From an uncultured Mycoplasmatota bacterium (GTDB lineage Bacteria; Bacillota_I; Bacilli_A; RF39; UBA660): a DNA stretch of 60,857 nucleotides. This document shows positions 51,608 through 60,419 of this stretch, one piece after another; positions within the stretch are counted from its first letter, which is position 1; each line of letters starts with the position of its first letter. The stretch is taken from contig URBG01000003.1 of the NCBI GenBank assembly GCA_900546055.1, positions 1-60,857 on the forward strand. Reading direction: 5' to 3'. The translations under genes and the position numbers were made by a program. The notes beneath the pieces are model-generated. The model made no database searches, had not been told where the DNA came from, and saw only the letters and a list, made by a program, of their open reading frames with translations.

Positions 51608-53290
51608 ATGAAAAAAGAGATAGTATCATTACCTTTTGAAAGGAATTCTTTAGAGACAATTAAAAAACTAGAATATGGAAGTGATTGGCCCATTGTTTAT
51701 ATTATTTGTAATAATAAAGTAGCTTATGTTGGGGAGTCAACTAATTTATTTAATCGAATGGATAGACATTTGCGTGATGATAAACGTTTAGGGTTAGAAG
51801 AAATATATATAATATTTGATGAACATTTTAATAAATCAGTTTGCTTGGATTTAGAGGCTTTTTTGATCAAACACATGGCGGCTGATGGTAAGTTTAAATT
51901 ACAAAATGGTAATGATGGTTTAAAAAATCACAATTACTATCACCGTGATGTATATGATTCATTTTTTAAAAACATTTGGTCTCAATTAAGAAAAATAAAT
52001 TTAGCTATAAATCCATTGATTACAATTGAAAATTCACAGTTTTTTAAATTTTCTCCATACAAAAAGCTTACCGTTGATCAATATATGGCAGCTTCTTCGA
52101 TTTTAAATAATTTAATTTTAAGTATGCAAAACGGGACAAACTCGTCAACTATTGTAGTAGGTGGTGCTGGAACGGGAAAGACGGTTTTAGCAGTATATTT
52201 GATGAAGTTATTAAGTCATTGTCAAAACAATATTAGTATTGAAGAGGATCTTGATGATAATTTAGAACAAGTCGTGAGTAATAATGAAAGTTTTAGGAAT
52301 TTAAAGATTTGTTTGGTTATACCTCAGACTGGATTAAGAGCAACATTGAAAAAAGTGTTTACTTCTGATAAAGATCTAAAGGCAAAAATGGTAATTAGTC
52401 CAAGTGAAGCTACTAATGATTTTTATGATGTTATAATTGTTGATGAAGCTCATCGCCTTAAAAGAAATGTTCAACTTGTAAATAAAAATAATCATAATTT
52501 AGTTAATGAAAAATTAAATCTTTCACAAAACGGAACAGAGCTGGATTGGGTAAGAAAATGTAGTAAATTTCAAATTTTATTTTATGATAAATGTCAAACT
52601 ATTAAGCCTAGTGATGTTAGAACAGAAGATTTTGAATTGCTTTTTAATGATAAAAACAATTATACATGCCAATTGGATTCTCAACTAAGGTGCATGGGCG
52701 GTAATGATTATATTCAATATATTCGCGAAATTTTCAGTAATAAAAAGGGTCTTAAAAAACTAAAGTTTAAAGGATATAAATTCAAAATGTTTGATAATGT
52801 TGATAGGATGATTAAATCGATTACAGAGTTAGATAAGAAAAAAGGCTTGTGCAGAAATGTTGCTGGATACGCATGGAATTGGTCAACAAAAAATATGAAA
52901 CATAGTGAAATTAAAAGTAAAAAAATGTTTGATATCGAAATAGATGGCTATAAATATATATGGAATACGACTAAGGATTGGGTAAATTCAAAGAATTCAA
53001 TTAAGGAAATCGGATGTATTCATACAATTCAAGGATATGATTTAAATTATACTGGGGTTATCATTGGAAACGATTTAAAATATGACCCTAAAAAACAGGT
53101 TATTTATGTGGACAAAGATAATTATGCGGATACGTCAGGTAAGAGTTCTATAAAGAATTATGAGGAACTTTTTGACTATATTATTAATATATATTTAACT
53201 TTAATGACTAGGGGAATTTATGGAACATTTTTGTATGTTTGCGATGTGAATCTTCGTGAATATTTAAAACAGTATATTGACGTAGTTTAA
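51608..53290 (+). CDS. GIY-YIG nuclease fused to DUF2075 helicase
   Basis: 560 residues from ATG 51608 with GGTGAT upstream. Residues ~25-105 are a GIY-YIG-type nuclease (VYIICNNKVAYVGESTNLFNRMDRH). From ~150 comes a DUF2075 superfamily-I helicase-like domain: Walker A GGAGTGKT (~185-192), Walker B VIIVDEAHRL, then SQLRCMGG and the C-terminal IHTIQGYDLNYTGVIIG. Likely an ATP-driven nuclease acting on nucleic acid, probably in defence. Cotranscribed with the MazG-like gene. Confidence 0.9.
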   Translation: MKKEIVSLPFERNSLETIKKLEYGSDWPIVYIICNNKVAYVGESTNLFNRMDRHLRDDKRLGLEEIYIIFDEHFNKSVCLDLEAFLIKHMAADGKFKLQNGNDGLKNHNYYHRDVYDSFFKNIWSQLRKINLAINPLITIENSQFFKFSPYKKLTVDQYMAASSILNNLILSMQNGTNSSTIVVGGAGTGKTVLAVYLMKLLSHCQNNISIEEDLDDNLEQVVSNNESFRNLKICLVIPQTGLRATLKKVFTSDKDLKAKMVISPSEATNDFYDVIIVDEAHRLKRNVQLVNKNNHNLVNEKLNLSQNGTELDWVRKCSKFQILFYDKCQTIKPSDVRTEDFELLFNDKNNYTCQLDSQLRCMGGNDYIQYIREIFSNKKGLKKLKFKGYKFKMFDNVDRMIKSITELDKKKGLCRNVAGYAWNWSTKNMKHSEIKSKKMFDIEIDGYKYIWNTTKDWVNSKNSIKEIGCIHTIQGYDLNYTGVIIGNDLKYDPKKQVIYVDKDNYADTSGKSSIKNYEELFDYIINIYLTLMTRGIYGTFLYVCDVNLREYLKQYIDVV

Positions 53291-53297
53291 AGTATGT

Positions 53298-53330
53298 CTA
53301 TGGAAATTTTTTTCCATAGTTTTCTTTTGT
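53298..53330 (+). terminator. Intrinsic terminator
   Basis: CTATGGAAA / TTTCCATAG stem followed by T-rich sequence. Confidence 0.85.
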
Positions 53331-53371
53331 TAAAAAAATATTCGTGTTATACTTAATATAGGTGGTATGTT

Positions 53372-53899
53372 ATGATTGAACATATAAATAATAACGATTT
53401 AGTAATTGCTCCTTTGAATATAAAGAATCAAATATTAAAGGAAATGTCCAATAAAAAGTTGATTTTGAATATCAACTTTATGACGCTAAAGGAATTTAAA
53501 GATAATTATTTTGGGAGTTATAAACCGGGCGCTATTTATTACTTGATGAAAAAGCATAAGCTTAAATATGAAATCGCCCTTACATATTTAAATAATATTT
53601 TTTATGGCTATGATTTATTAAAACAATATTATGAAGAGTTAAAGGGACATAATTTAATTCAAAAAAATGAGCTATTTAAGAAATCTTTAGATAATATTGT
53701 TGTTATTGGTTACGAGGCTTTAGATGGATATTTAAGAGACACATTGGCTCAGTATAATGTAAGATATGTTTTAATGCCTGATGGTGATTATAAGCCTAAA
53801 GTGTATGGGTTTGATAAACAGGTTGATGAAATTGTCTATATTGCTTCTGACATTAGAGAAAAATTGAAAACGGTTGATATAAATAATATTTATTTTTGA
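53372..53899 (+). pseudogene. 5' fragment of an AddB-like helicase/nuclease gene, cut by element insertion
   Basis: 175 residues. The start (IEHINNNDLVIAPLNIKNQILKEM, NFMTLKEFKDNYFG, YYLMKKHKLKYEIALTYLNNIFY) resembles the N-terminal part of long AddB-like/PD-(D/E)XK nuclease subunits, normally several times longer. The frame stops at IYF just where base composition and gene orientation change, so the 3' part seems separated by the integrated element beginning near 53900. Family assignment is from pattern only. Confidence 0.6.
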
Positions 53900-53915
53900 T
53901 ATTTTCAGTATCAAC
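53890..53915. other. Predicted left junction of integrated foreign DNA
   Basis: The chromosomal frame ends at 53899, and from here genes are on the minus strand with higher GC and different codon use. GATATTTTCAGTATC (53898-53912) has short inverted ends. The right junction is outside the window, so target duplication cannot be checked. Confidence 0.45.
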
Positions 53916-54006
53916 AAGCAGTAATAACTCTTGTGTTTTGTATAACTTTTATTTTTCAAACACGCTCTAGTATTACTTCGTTTATATTATTATATTCTTT
54001 TGATAA

Positions 54007-54999
54007 TTAGTCTTCGAATCTGCGTCTTCTTACAATGAATACTGCTGCGATTGCTAATACGCCTGCGAATACTAAGATATATGGAAGGTTGTCTAAGTAA
54101 ACGCCTGTATCGATGTCGCCAGTTTTAGTGTTTGTGAATGCTGCTGTTTTAGCTTCTGCATCCATAGTACCTTCCTGACCCGTTGCATTCATTGTATAAT
54201 CTGAAGGAGTTGCTTCTTCTACTTTGTAACTAACACCTGCTGGCAAGTTCTCAATTGTGATTGTATCACCATGTTTTAATTTGAATGTTGTTGTTCCACT
54301 GATTGCAACATTTTCCTTTTTTCCACTTTTATCGGAACCACCTGTTATTGTAGCCGGAAGAGAGTATTCTTCTCCTTCTTTTCCTGTTAATGTTACTGTG
54401 AAATCGAAATATTTAGATTTATCACCAAGATTACCTGCTACTGTTTTACTAATACTAAGTTTATTAGCTGTATAAGTATTGTTGAATGCAGCTTCATTAT
54501 CAGCAAGTTTCTTTCCAGCTTTTGTAAAGCTAACTGCTGCAATCTCAATAGTACCATTATTGTCAACAGCAGTAACTTTCATTGTAACTGATTTGCTATC
54601 ATAAGCAACACCTGCTGTTGTACCTGTTTTTTCTGTAATTATATAGGAATATACACCTACACTTGTATAAGTTGGTAATGCTACTGTAACCTCTTTCTTA
54701 TTACCTGCTGTTGTTGCTCCATTCTGAGCATAAGCAGCTGTTCCTACAGTTGGCATGTCCTGTTTTTCTGCATCCACACCACCATTTTCTACTCCTGCTT
54801 TTGCAATATTAAACTCAAATGTTTCTGCAGGTGAAATTCCCTCTCCAACTAATTTATACTCTTTTTCAAATGTAACTGTTCCTCCATTCGCAGGTGTCTG
54901 AACTTTTTCTGCTGTCTCTGTTGCAAACGCCGTTGCACTTAACCCAAGCATCATTGTCAGTGCTAATAAACATGCAAATAGTCGTTTTACTCTTTTCAT
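54007..54999 (-). CDS. Sortase-type pilin (Spy0128/FctA-like)
   Basis: 330 residues. Signal peptide ending SATAFA (~26). Two pilin domains of Spy0128/FctA type with ETFEFNIAKAG, YSYIITEKTG, AAFNNTYTANKLSISKTVAG and the final AAFTNTKTG, where Lys, Asn and Glu would form intramolecular isopeptide bonds. C-terminus: DIDTGVYLDNLPY, a hydrophobic helix and RRRRFED, i.e. an IDTG sorting motif in place of LPXTG. Base composition is unlike the chromosome to its left. Confidence 0.88.
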   Translation of the reverse strand: MKRVKRLFACLLALTMMLGLSATAFATETAEKVQTPANGGTVTFEKEYKLVGEGISPAETFEFNIAKAGVENGGVDAEKQDMPTVGTAAYAQNGATTAGNKKEVTVALPTYTSVGVYSYIITEKTGTTAGVAYDSKSVTMKVTAVDNNGTIEIAAVSFTKAGKKLADNEAAFNNTYTANKLSISKTVAGNLGDKSKYFDFTVTLTGKEGEEYSLPATITGGSDKSGKKENVAISGTTTFKLKHGDTITIENLPAGVSYKVEEATPSDYTMNATGQEGTMDAEAKTAAFTNTKTGDIDTGVYLDNLPYILVFAGVLAIAAVFIVRRRRFED

Positions 55000-55079
55000 A
55001 ATGTTTCCTCCTTAATATAATAAGTAAATTTGTTATTTCTAAACCCCTTTCGGTAGTTTATTCAAGATAGATAGTTTAT

Positions 55080-55628
55080 TTAGAGTTCCCGCCTGCGGAG
55101 TACTGTAATGACTTTGGCCTTTACATCCTCCATTTTAATTGGGCCGTAATCGCGGCTGTCTTTTGTCTGTGTCCTGTAATCTCCTAATAGAAAGACACAG
55201 CCTTTAGGCACTCTATATGGATATTTTTTTATTCCTTTTTTTGCATATGTAGGAAATGCGATTTCTCCTGTTTGGGGAGTTCCATTGACAAGAAGTTGCC
55301 CGGTGTCATCTATGGTAATGACATCTGTTTCTTGTCCCAGTATTCTTCCTACCTGCAGTTTCCCATTTGCCTTGTATACAACAACATCATTTTTCAGGAA
55401 ATTTCTCTGTAAACGGAATCCTATAAGCAGGTCACCGCCTTTGATTGCCGGGAACATTCCATTGTCCGGCGCTCTCATAAGTAAAAATCCCTGTGTGAAT
55501 AATAATCCGCCGCATACGATTACTAATATGATTCTTGCGAGTAGCTGTATGTAACCATTTCTGGTCTCTGCTTCTCTTCTTCGTCTGCGGATTATTTTGG
55601 AACAGCTCATATTTTTTGCAGTCCGCAT
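55080..55628 (-). CDS. SipA-like inactive signal peptidase homologue of a pilus locus
   Basis: 182 residues; ATG overlaps the preceding stop (TGATG). Signal peptidase I fold with one N-terminal helix. The box with catalytic Ser, normally SGxSMxPT, reads PDNGMFPAI (Gly for Ser). The Lys box, normally KRxxG, reads VGRILG (Gly for Lys). The GDYRTQTKDSRDYG box is kept. Loss of both catalytic residues is known for SipA of streptococcal pilus loci, which acts as an assembly chaperone. Confidence 0.85.
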   Translation of the reverse strand: MRTAKNMSCSKIIRRRRREAETRNGYIQLLARIILVIVCGGLLFTQGFLLMRAPDNGMFPAIKGGDLLIGFRLQRNFLKNDVVVYKANGKLQVGRILGQETDVITIDDTGQLLVNGTPQTGEIAFPTYAKKGIKKYPYRVPKGCVFLLGDYRTQTKDSRDYGPIKMEDVKAKVITVLRRREL

Positions 55629-56056
55629 CACCTCCGCACCTCATTTCTGGTTTCTGGTGGCACTTCATTTTCTGTATTGTCCATCTCAGTCTGCTCTGTC
55701 GTGCCCTCATTTTTCATCAGTTCTTGTTTATATTTATAAATCTGGGATTCATATGTTTTTTCATGGTCTGTCAGCAAAATGTTATATCTTTCCCGCTCTG
55801 CCCGAATCGCAGATTCATAAAGCTGGTTCAGCTCCTGGAGCTTCTTCCAGACATCATTCTCATCCACGCCTCCAAATAGCGTCCTGCGGAACTTTACTGT
55901 CTGAAACCACTTGATTATTTCTTTATGTTCCTGATTTATTACCTCTGTAGAAGTACTCTTTTTTGTGTTTGGCAAAACTTCTCTTCCTTTATTTTTTGCT
56001 TTGCGCCCTCTATTTAATTTAGCCTCTCTTTTATGTCTTTCTGCCATCGCTGTCAC
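55628..56056 (-). CDS. Coiled-coil cytoplasmic protein of pilus locus
   Basis: 142 residues, highly charged. The N-terminus is basic (ERHKREAKLNRGRKAKNKGRE); the centre VKFRRTLFGGVDENDVWKKLQELNQLYESA is followed by a long Glu/Lys/Gln helix, giving a DivIVA/GpsB-like feel. No signal peptide. Translationally coupled to the SipA-like gene. Function not known. Confidence 0.6.
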   Translation of the reverse strand: MTAMAERHKREAKLNRGRKAKNKGREVLPNTKKSTSTEVINQEHKEIIKWFQTVKFRRTLFGGVDENDVWKKLQELNQLYESAIRAERERYNILLTDHEKTYESQIYKYKQELMKNEGTTEQTEMDNTENEVPPETRNEVRR

Positions 56057-56059
56057 CTT

Positions 56060-57061
56060 TTAAACAAAGCGCTTTTTATATCTGCAAAACAGGTAAAAGA
56101 TTCCTCCTGCAATGCTAAGAGCAAGTAATGCGATAAATGGAAGAGAATCTAAGGTAATTCCTGTGTCTGGGATGGCTTCTTTATTATTTGTAAATACAAT
56201 CTCATGTGCACTTACATCATTTTTCGCCTGTATATTGGATATATTGGCCTTTATTTCTAGCGCACTGTTTCCATTATCAATAACGTAAGAAGTTGTATAT
56301 CCGCTTCCTGAATAATCCTCTTCTGTAATACTGACATCCGCCCCGACAGGAATTTCTGTTAAAGTACTTTCCTCATCATTTGCTAAATCCACTGTTGCGG
56401 AACCTGTTTTAGAAGTATTACCAACTTTAAATGTTACATTTTTATTTTCCTTTTCTATAGAAATAGTAAAGTGGAATTTCTTTTGCTTATCTCCCATACT
56501 TCCTGTTACCAGTTTTTTAAGTTTAATGGACGTGGTAGTTGGACTGTAGTGGGCGTAAAAGTTTACTGTACCATTTGCCAGTTCATCAGCTGATGGGATA
56601 TAATTATTCCATCTATTATCTGCAATTTTTGTACTGCCGTAAGCTCCACCCTCGGCATTCTCTGGGTACCAGCCATCAAGGACATAGGTAACACCATTTA
56701 CTGTTTTTGTAGAACCGATTGTTGCTTTTGTTGTTCTAGCAACAGGATTTCCTGTTAAATAATTTTTCGCATCAATCTGTCTATATTCACTACTCTCTCC
56801 TGGCTCCTTCACCCAAAACTTTGCAGTAAAAACTTTTGTGCTTTTAATACTGAGCGCACAGTCGATGTGATATGGGTGAGTTCCACCATTATCTCTTGAA
56901 ATTTTACGTGGAGTTAATGTTATTTCCTTAATGTCTGATTGCTGTAATTGATCTGCTCCAATTCCTAAATCAGCTGCCACTGAAGATTTATACTTATCCC
57001 ATATAGAATTTCTAGTAAATTTTATATCCGATTTTTGATTATCCGCATGAACACTATACTT
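56060..57061 (-). pseudogene. 5'-truncated large pilin or adhesin
   Basis: The frame is open from a stop at 57062-57064 to 56060, about 333 codons. It begins KYSVHADNQ with no initiator or signal helix; VHA looks like the end of a lost signal peptide. First usable start would be GTG 56980. Content: FWVKEPGE...YVLDGWYPENAEGGAYG and FYAHYSP (SHIRT/InlB-like), DUF7601-like LKKLVTGSMGDKQKKFHFTIS, and a sorting end IPDTGITLDSLPF, membrane helix, RYKKRFV. It probably lost its N-terminus by recombination near 57061-57080. Confidence 0.65.
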
Positions 57062-57082
57062 TCAAACATTTTGAAGTATAGA
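57053..57082. repeat. Inverted repeat at the truncation point
   Basis: TATACTT (57055-57061) and AAGTATA flank about ten bases, exactly where the pilin frame is interrupted. Two copies of TACCACGA follow at 57098-57114. They may mark a recombination site between pilus locus and conjugative element. Confidence 0.4.
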
Positions 57083-57149
57083 AAAACACTCATTTTACCA
57101 CGAATTTACCACGATTGAATGAGCCTTGATATGACACAAAAAATAACAT

Positions 57150-57186
57150 GGGAGATAGCACAAACATCTGTGTATCTCCCGTTTTT
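57150..57186 (+). terminator. Hairpin terminator
   Basis: GGGAGATA / TATCTCCC with a CACA/TGTG inner stem, T run on the plus strand; close to the end of the minus operon. Confidence 0.6.
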
Positions 57187-57202
57187 CATTCATGTAATAT
57201 GA

Positions 57203-57442
57203 TTACTTCACTCTGATTTCAAATTTCAAGATTGCTTTCATCATTTCTGTATGAATTTGACCTTTTAGTTCTTCATCAACCTGCATAGTGATTTTACCAC
57301 TTTCAGAGTGGTAAAACGGACGCAAGCATAACTTGCAAATATAAGCGTCATAAAATTTCAAAATCTCTCTTATGGCAGTTTCGCTTCCAGCAGACGCTTG
57401 ACATATTACTTTTAATGTAGGGTAACCATATTCTTTTTTCAT
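57203..57442 (-). CDS. Tn916 Orf8-like helix-turn-helix protein
   Basis: 79 residues. Pattern CQASAGSETAIREILKFYDAYICKLCLRPFYH matches the small conjugative-transposon helix-turn-helix family found after the Orf7-like sigma factor in Tn916 relatives. It starts 4 bases after the sigma-factor gene. In Tn916 the next genes would be xis and int, which are absent here. Confidence 0.82.
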   Translation of the reverse strand: MKKEYGYPTLKVICQASAGSETAIREILKFYDAYICKLCLRPFYHSESGKITMQVDEELKGQIHTEMMKAILKFEIRVK

Positions 57443-57446
57443 TGGT

Positions 57447-57866
57447 TCAATTCCTTTCTTTCAATACTATTTTTAATTTCTTCAATCCATTACTTTTTCT
57501 GCGATAAATAGCAGAACGTGATACATGGTATAATTCTGCGATTTCTTGGTCGCTCATGCTTTGGAAATAGCGTAATAGAATTACATCACGCTCCTTACTC
57601 GATAACTTATATAAAGCAACAGCAAGTTTCTCATTTGATATTTGGATTGTATAATTCAAGACTTTAAAAGAAATGCAATCACAGGAATAGTTATCTATTG
57701 TTCCACGCTCTGATAATTTGGTATCTGATAATTCACAGAATAAAATTTCACGTTTGGAACGTCTTACAAACTGTCTGTTTCTGCTTTTTACTGTGCATTT
57801 AATAACAGTCATCATCAAAGCATTAAATTGTATTCTAACGATATGCTCGAAAGAAGATGTGTCCAT
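57447..57866 (-). CDS. Tn916 Orf7-like sigma-70-type regulator
   Basis: 139 residues from ATG 57866, behind AAAGGGGGTGA. The C-terminal region 4 reads LYKLSSKERDVILLRYFQSMSDQEIAELYHVSRSAIYRRKSNGLKKL. In Tn916-type elements the Orf7/Orf8 pair controls excision gene expression. The longer frame upstream (to 57962) lacks a ribosome site. Confidence 0.88.
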   Translation of the reverse strand: MDTSSFEHIVRIQFNALMMTVIKCTVKSRNRQFVRRSKREILFCELSDTKLSERGTIDNYSCDCISFKVLNYTIQISNEKLAVALYKLSSKERDVILLRYFQSMSDQEIAELYHVSRSAIYRRKSNGLKKLKIVLKERN

Positions 57867-58088
57867 AGTTTCACCCCCTTTCCGCATAATCTGAAATATA
57901 TAAACGGAAATGCCGTCTATACCTTTGGAAAACACAGAAAAGAGAGTAAAAAAAGCCCGCACAAAATATGAATTTTGTACGAGCTACTGTTATAGCGTAT
58001 TTAATTGTAGATAGTATGCTTTTAAATTGGACTTGAATATATTGAATTGTGCATAAAGCGTCGCCCCCTTTACCGCAACTTTATGAGT
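57867..58088. other. Intergenic regulatory stretch of the element
   Basis: Holds a stem ACAAAAT / ATTTTGT near 57962-57980 and no coding frame of note. It corresponds to the leader of the Orf7-like gene. Confidence 0.35.
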
Positions 58089-58345
58089 TTATTTCAGTTT
58101 TTGACAATATTGAACAAAGTACCGAATATTCTTTCTTCCTATTGTTATAATTATATGTTTTTCGGCTTCTAATAACTTTTTTGTTCTTCAATTCCATTTG
58201 GATATTTTGAATTTAATTCTCCATTAGTTTTTAAAGTATGCCAATATGGAGTTTTATCTTTGTCATGCTGAAAGCTAGCCCAATCTACGATTGAAACAAA
58301 AATACCTGCTGTAATCGGTTCGGTAAAATCAGCATCATATTTCTG
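58089..58345 (-). pseudogene. Fragment of MGMT/alkyltransferase-like gene with frameshift
   Basis: On the minus strand one reads YDADFTEPITAGIFVSIVDW...TPYWHTLKTNGELNSKYPNG, then, after a shift in an A6 run near 58180 (seven A would restore the frame), LLEAEKHIIITIGRKNIRYFV. It resembles the C-terminal part of small MGMT-family/alkyltransferase-like proteins (PYWRTLK...QK.LLEAEGH). No start codon, so it is 5'-truncated and frameshifted; a remnant between element regulators and the ABC genes. Confidence 0.6.
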
Positions 58346-58360
58346 AGTTTACTATTTCTT

Positions 58361-59131
58361 TTATAAATCCATTTTCTCAATCTTGCGAATACCAATGTGG
58401 GTAAATAATATTCCTGCACAAATAAAATAAAGGAAAAAAATCATTGTGGTGAGTGCGATTTGTGAGCTATTTGAAGAAGCTACACCTATGTAATGTAATG
58501 GCGAGAGATATTTTATAACGTCTATATAAGACATCAAATTCATTATGATATATAGAATCATATACACGCCTACACATACAAGTGTCTTCAACCTTGTTGC
58601 CATTAGCATTACAAGAAAAATCGTTATAAGCCAAAATATACAATTACAAATAATTTGAGCGACTTCCATACCTACATTACTATCATAGAATATGCCACTT
58701 GCAACTTTTGGATTATGAACAAGCACAGCATAATAAAATACGATACTCGTTAAAACCAGTAGAATATCTATGAATACCGAAAAAATCAACAATGCTAATT
58801 CCTTGCCTTCATAAATCAATTTTCGGATACCAATACGATTTATGTATAAGCGAATACTCTTATTCTCAATTTCTGACGCCAAACTTCTTCCAATGATTGC
58901 AGATAAAATCACATTGAAAATGAACATAGACTGACTCATCTGAAACATTGCACTGGCAAAGCCTATGGCTGTTATATTACCTGTACCTGTATATGTAATA
59001 ACCTCTGAGTTAGCGGCTAAGCCCACAGAATATAAAATTGGCACAAGCAAAACGGTAAACATGAGCCATGAATCTTTTCTTTGGAATAGTTTTTTTAATT
59101 CTATTTTAGTGATGGTTGCAAAAGTGTTCAT
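58361..59131 (-). CDS. ABC-2 type transporter permease
   Basis: 256 residues, six membrane helices, ELKKLFQRKDSW at the start and SPLHYIG near the end, as in bacitracin/lantibiotic-immunity-type permeases. Ribosome site GAGGGAT. Starts 2 bases after the ATPase stop; these genes and the XRE regulator form one cargo cassette of the element. Confidence 0.87.
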   Translation of the reverse strand: MNTFATITKIELKKLFQRKDSWLMFTVLLVPILYSVGLAANSEVITYTGTGNITAIGFASAMFQMSQSMFIFNVILSAIIGRSLASEIENKSIRLYINRIGIRKLIYEGKELALLIFSVFIDILLVLTSIVFYYAVLVHNPKVASGIFYDSNVGMEVAQIICNCIFWLITIFLVMLMATRLKTLVCVGVYMILYIIMNLMSYIDVIKYLSPLHYIGVASSNSSQIALTTMIFFLYFICAGILFTHIGIRKIEKMDL

Positions 59132-59133
59132 TC

Positions 59134-60015
59134 TTATCCCTCCATTCCAAACAGGCTTTTGAGATTATTCTTTTGGACAGAGAAGCCACAAATATAATGA
59201 CCTTCTTGTAGCAATATTTTTTGAATATCTATAATAAGATTTTCGTCCTGAAAGATTATCTTATCCTCGAAGAATTGCAAATCGCTACATTTTTCCAAAA
59301 GTGACCGCCTTATGTCACCAGAAATGCTACATTCAGTCTTTACGGTATAAGTCTGCTTATGTTCAAGTGGCTGGTCTAACTGCTTGTTGCCTTTTGAAAT
59401 CATAACTACTCTATCGCAAATTTCATCTACATCATCTAAATCATGACTGGAAAATAGCACAGGAACATTTTGCTTATGTGCTATATCTAATATGGTTTGC
59501 TTGAAAATTTCCTTGCCGATTGGATCAAGTCCAACAAACGGCTCGTCTAAAATCAAAAATCCAACTTCTGTAAGTAGACATTGGCACAAACCAAGACGTT
59601 GTTTCATACCAAACGAAAATTCTTTAACTTTCTTCTTACGGCTACTATAAAGTTCTGTTTTTTCCAATAGTTCCTTGATTCGTATGTCCTGTTTCCGGTT
59701 AGCCAGTTGTGAAAGCAATCGTAAGTTTTCCTCCGCAGAAATATAATCTAAAAATTGTGGCTCAATCAAAATGCCAAATTCTTGTATTGTCAACGGTTTT
59801 TCAAAGATATTTTCTCCTTTATATTGCACCAGTCCGACACTTGGTTTAATATATCCGCAAATTATATTCAATAGCGTTGTTTTTCCAGCACCATTTTCTC
59901 CAATCAGTGCAACAATTTCGCCCGAACGAATATCTATAGAAAAATCATTCAAGGCGAGTTTATCTCTATATCGTTTCGTTACATTTTGCACTTGTAACAA
60001 ATATTCTTTGCCCAT
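59134..60015 (-). CDS. ABC transporter ATPase (BcrA-like)
   Basis: 293 residues. Walker A GENGAGKTT, signature FSFGMKQR, Walker B FLILDEPFVGLDP, H-loop FSSHDLDD. Variant FSFGM signature and a C-terminal extension of ~80 residues are typical of BcrA/LanF-type immunity transporters. Works with the permease downstream, probably extruding a peptide antibiotic. Confidence 0.92.
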   Translation of the reverse strand: MGKEYLLQVQNVTKRYRDKLALNDFSIDIRSGEIVALIGENGAGKTTLLNIICGYIKPSVGLVQYKGENIFEKPLTIQEFGILIEPQFLDYISAEENLRLLSQLANRKQDIRIKELLEKTELYSSRKKKVKEFSFGMKQRLGLCQCLLTEVGFLILDEPFVGLDPIGKEIFKQTILDIAHKQNVPVLFSSHDLDDVDEICDRVVMISKGNKQLDQPLEHKQTYTVKTECSISGDIRRSLLEKCSDLQFFEDKIIFQDENLIIDIQKILLQEGHYICGFSVQKNNLKSLFGMEG

Positions 60016-60044
60016 TCTCCATGCCCTTTCTTAAAATATAATCA

Positions 60045-60410
60045 TCAATATACAAACTTAAAAATCAAAACAATCACGACAATCAGAAGAACTACGGCAA
60101 TGCCGCCACCAATGATAGCTCCCCATTTAATAATTTTCTTAGTGTTTTCCACATCACTATATATGGACTTTAGCCTTTCGCTATTTAAGTTTTTTTCCCG
60201 GACTTCCTGCACATCAATGTCCTTGACAAGTTCATCTAACGTCAAGCCAAAGAAGTCGCTCAACAACACCAATCGTTGAAAATCAGGATAGGATTGACAA
60301 CTTTCCCATTTTGAAATTGTTTGCCTTGTCACATTCAGTTCTGCTCCCAGTTCTTCTTGGGATAATCCTTTGGTTTTTCTCAAAGAAATCAATTTTTCGT
60401 TAAAATTCAT
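60045..60410 (-). CDS. XRE regulator with C-terminal membrane helix
   Basis: 121 residues from ATG 60410, 8 bases after AAAAGGAG. An N-terminal helix-turn-helix (LISLRKTKGLSQEELGAELNVTRQTISKWE) is followed by a charged linker and one hydrophobic segment (residues ~96-119). Membrane-tied regulators of this kind commonly precede BcrA-type transporters and sense their substrate. First gene of the cassette. Confidence 0.9.
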   Translation of the reverse strand: MNFNEKLISLRKTKGLSQEELGAELNVTRQTISKWESCQSYPDFQRLVLLSDFFGLTLDELVKDIDVQEVREKNLNSERLKSIYSDVENTKKIIKWGAIIGGGIAVVLLIVVIVLIFKFVY

Positions 60411-60419
60411 ATTCAGCAC

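Noticed and set aside
54007..54020. Transposon-type terminal repeat at the pilin end
   Set aside because: No matching repeat is visible elsewhere in the window, and the right end of the element is not included.
55285..55914. Plus-strand frames opposite the pilus genes
   Set aside because: They mirror the minus-strand genes; translations show no domain or start context.
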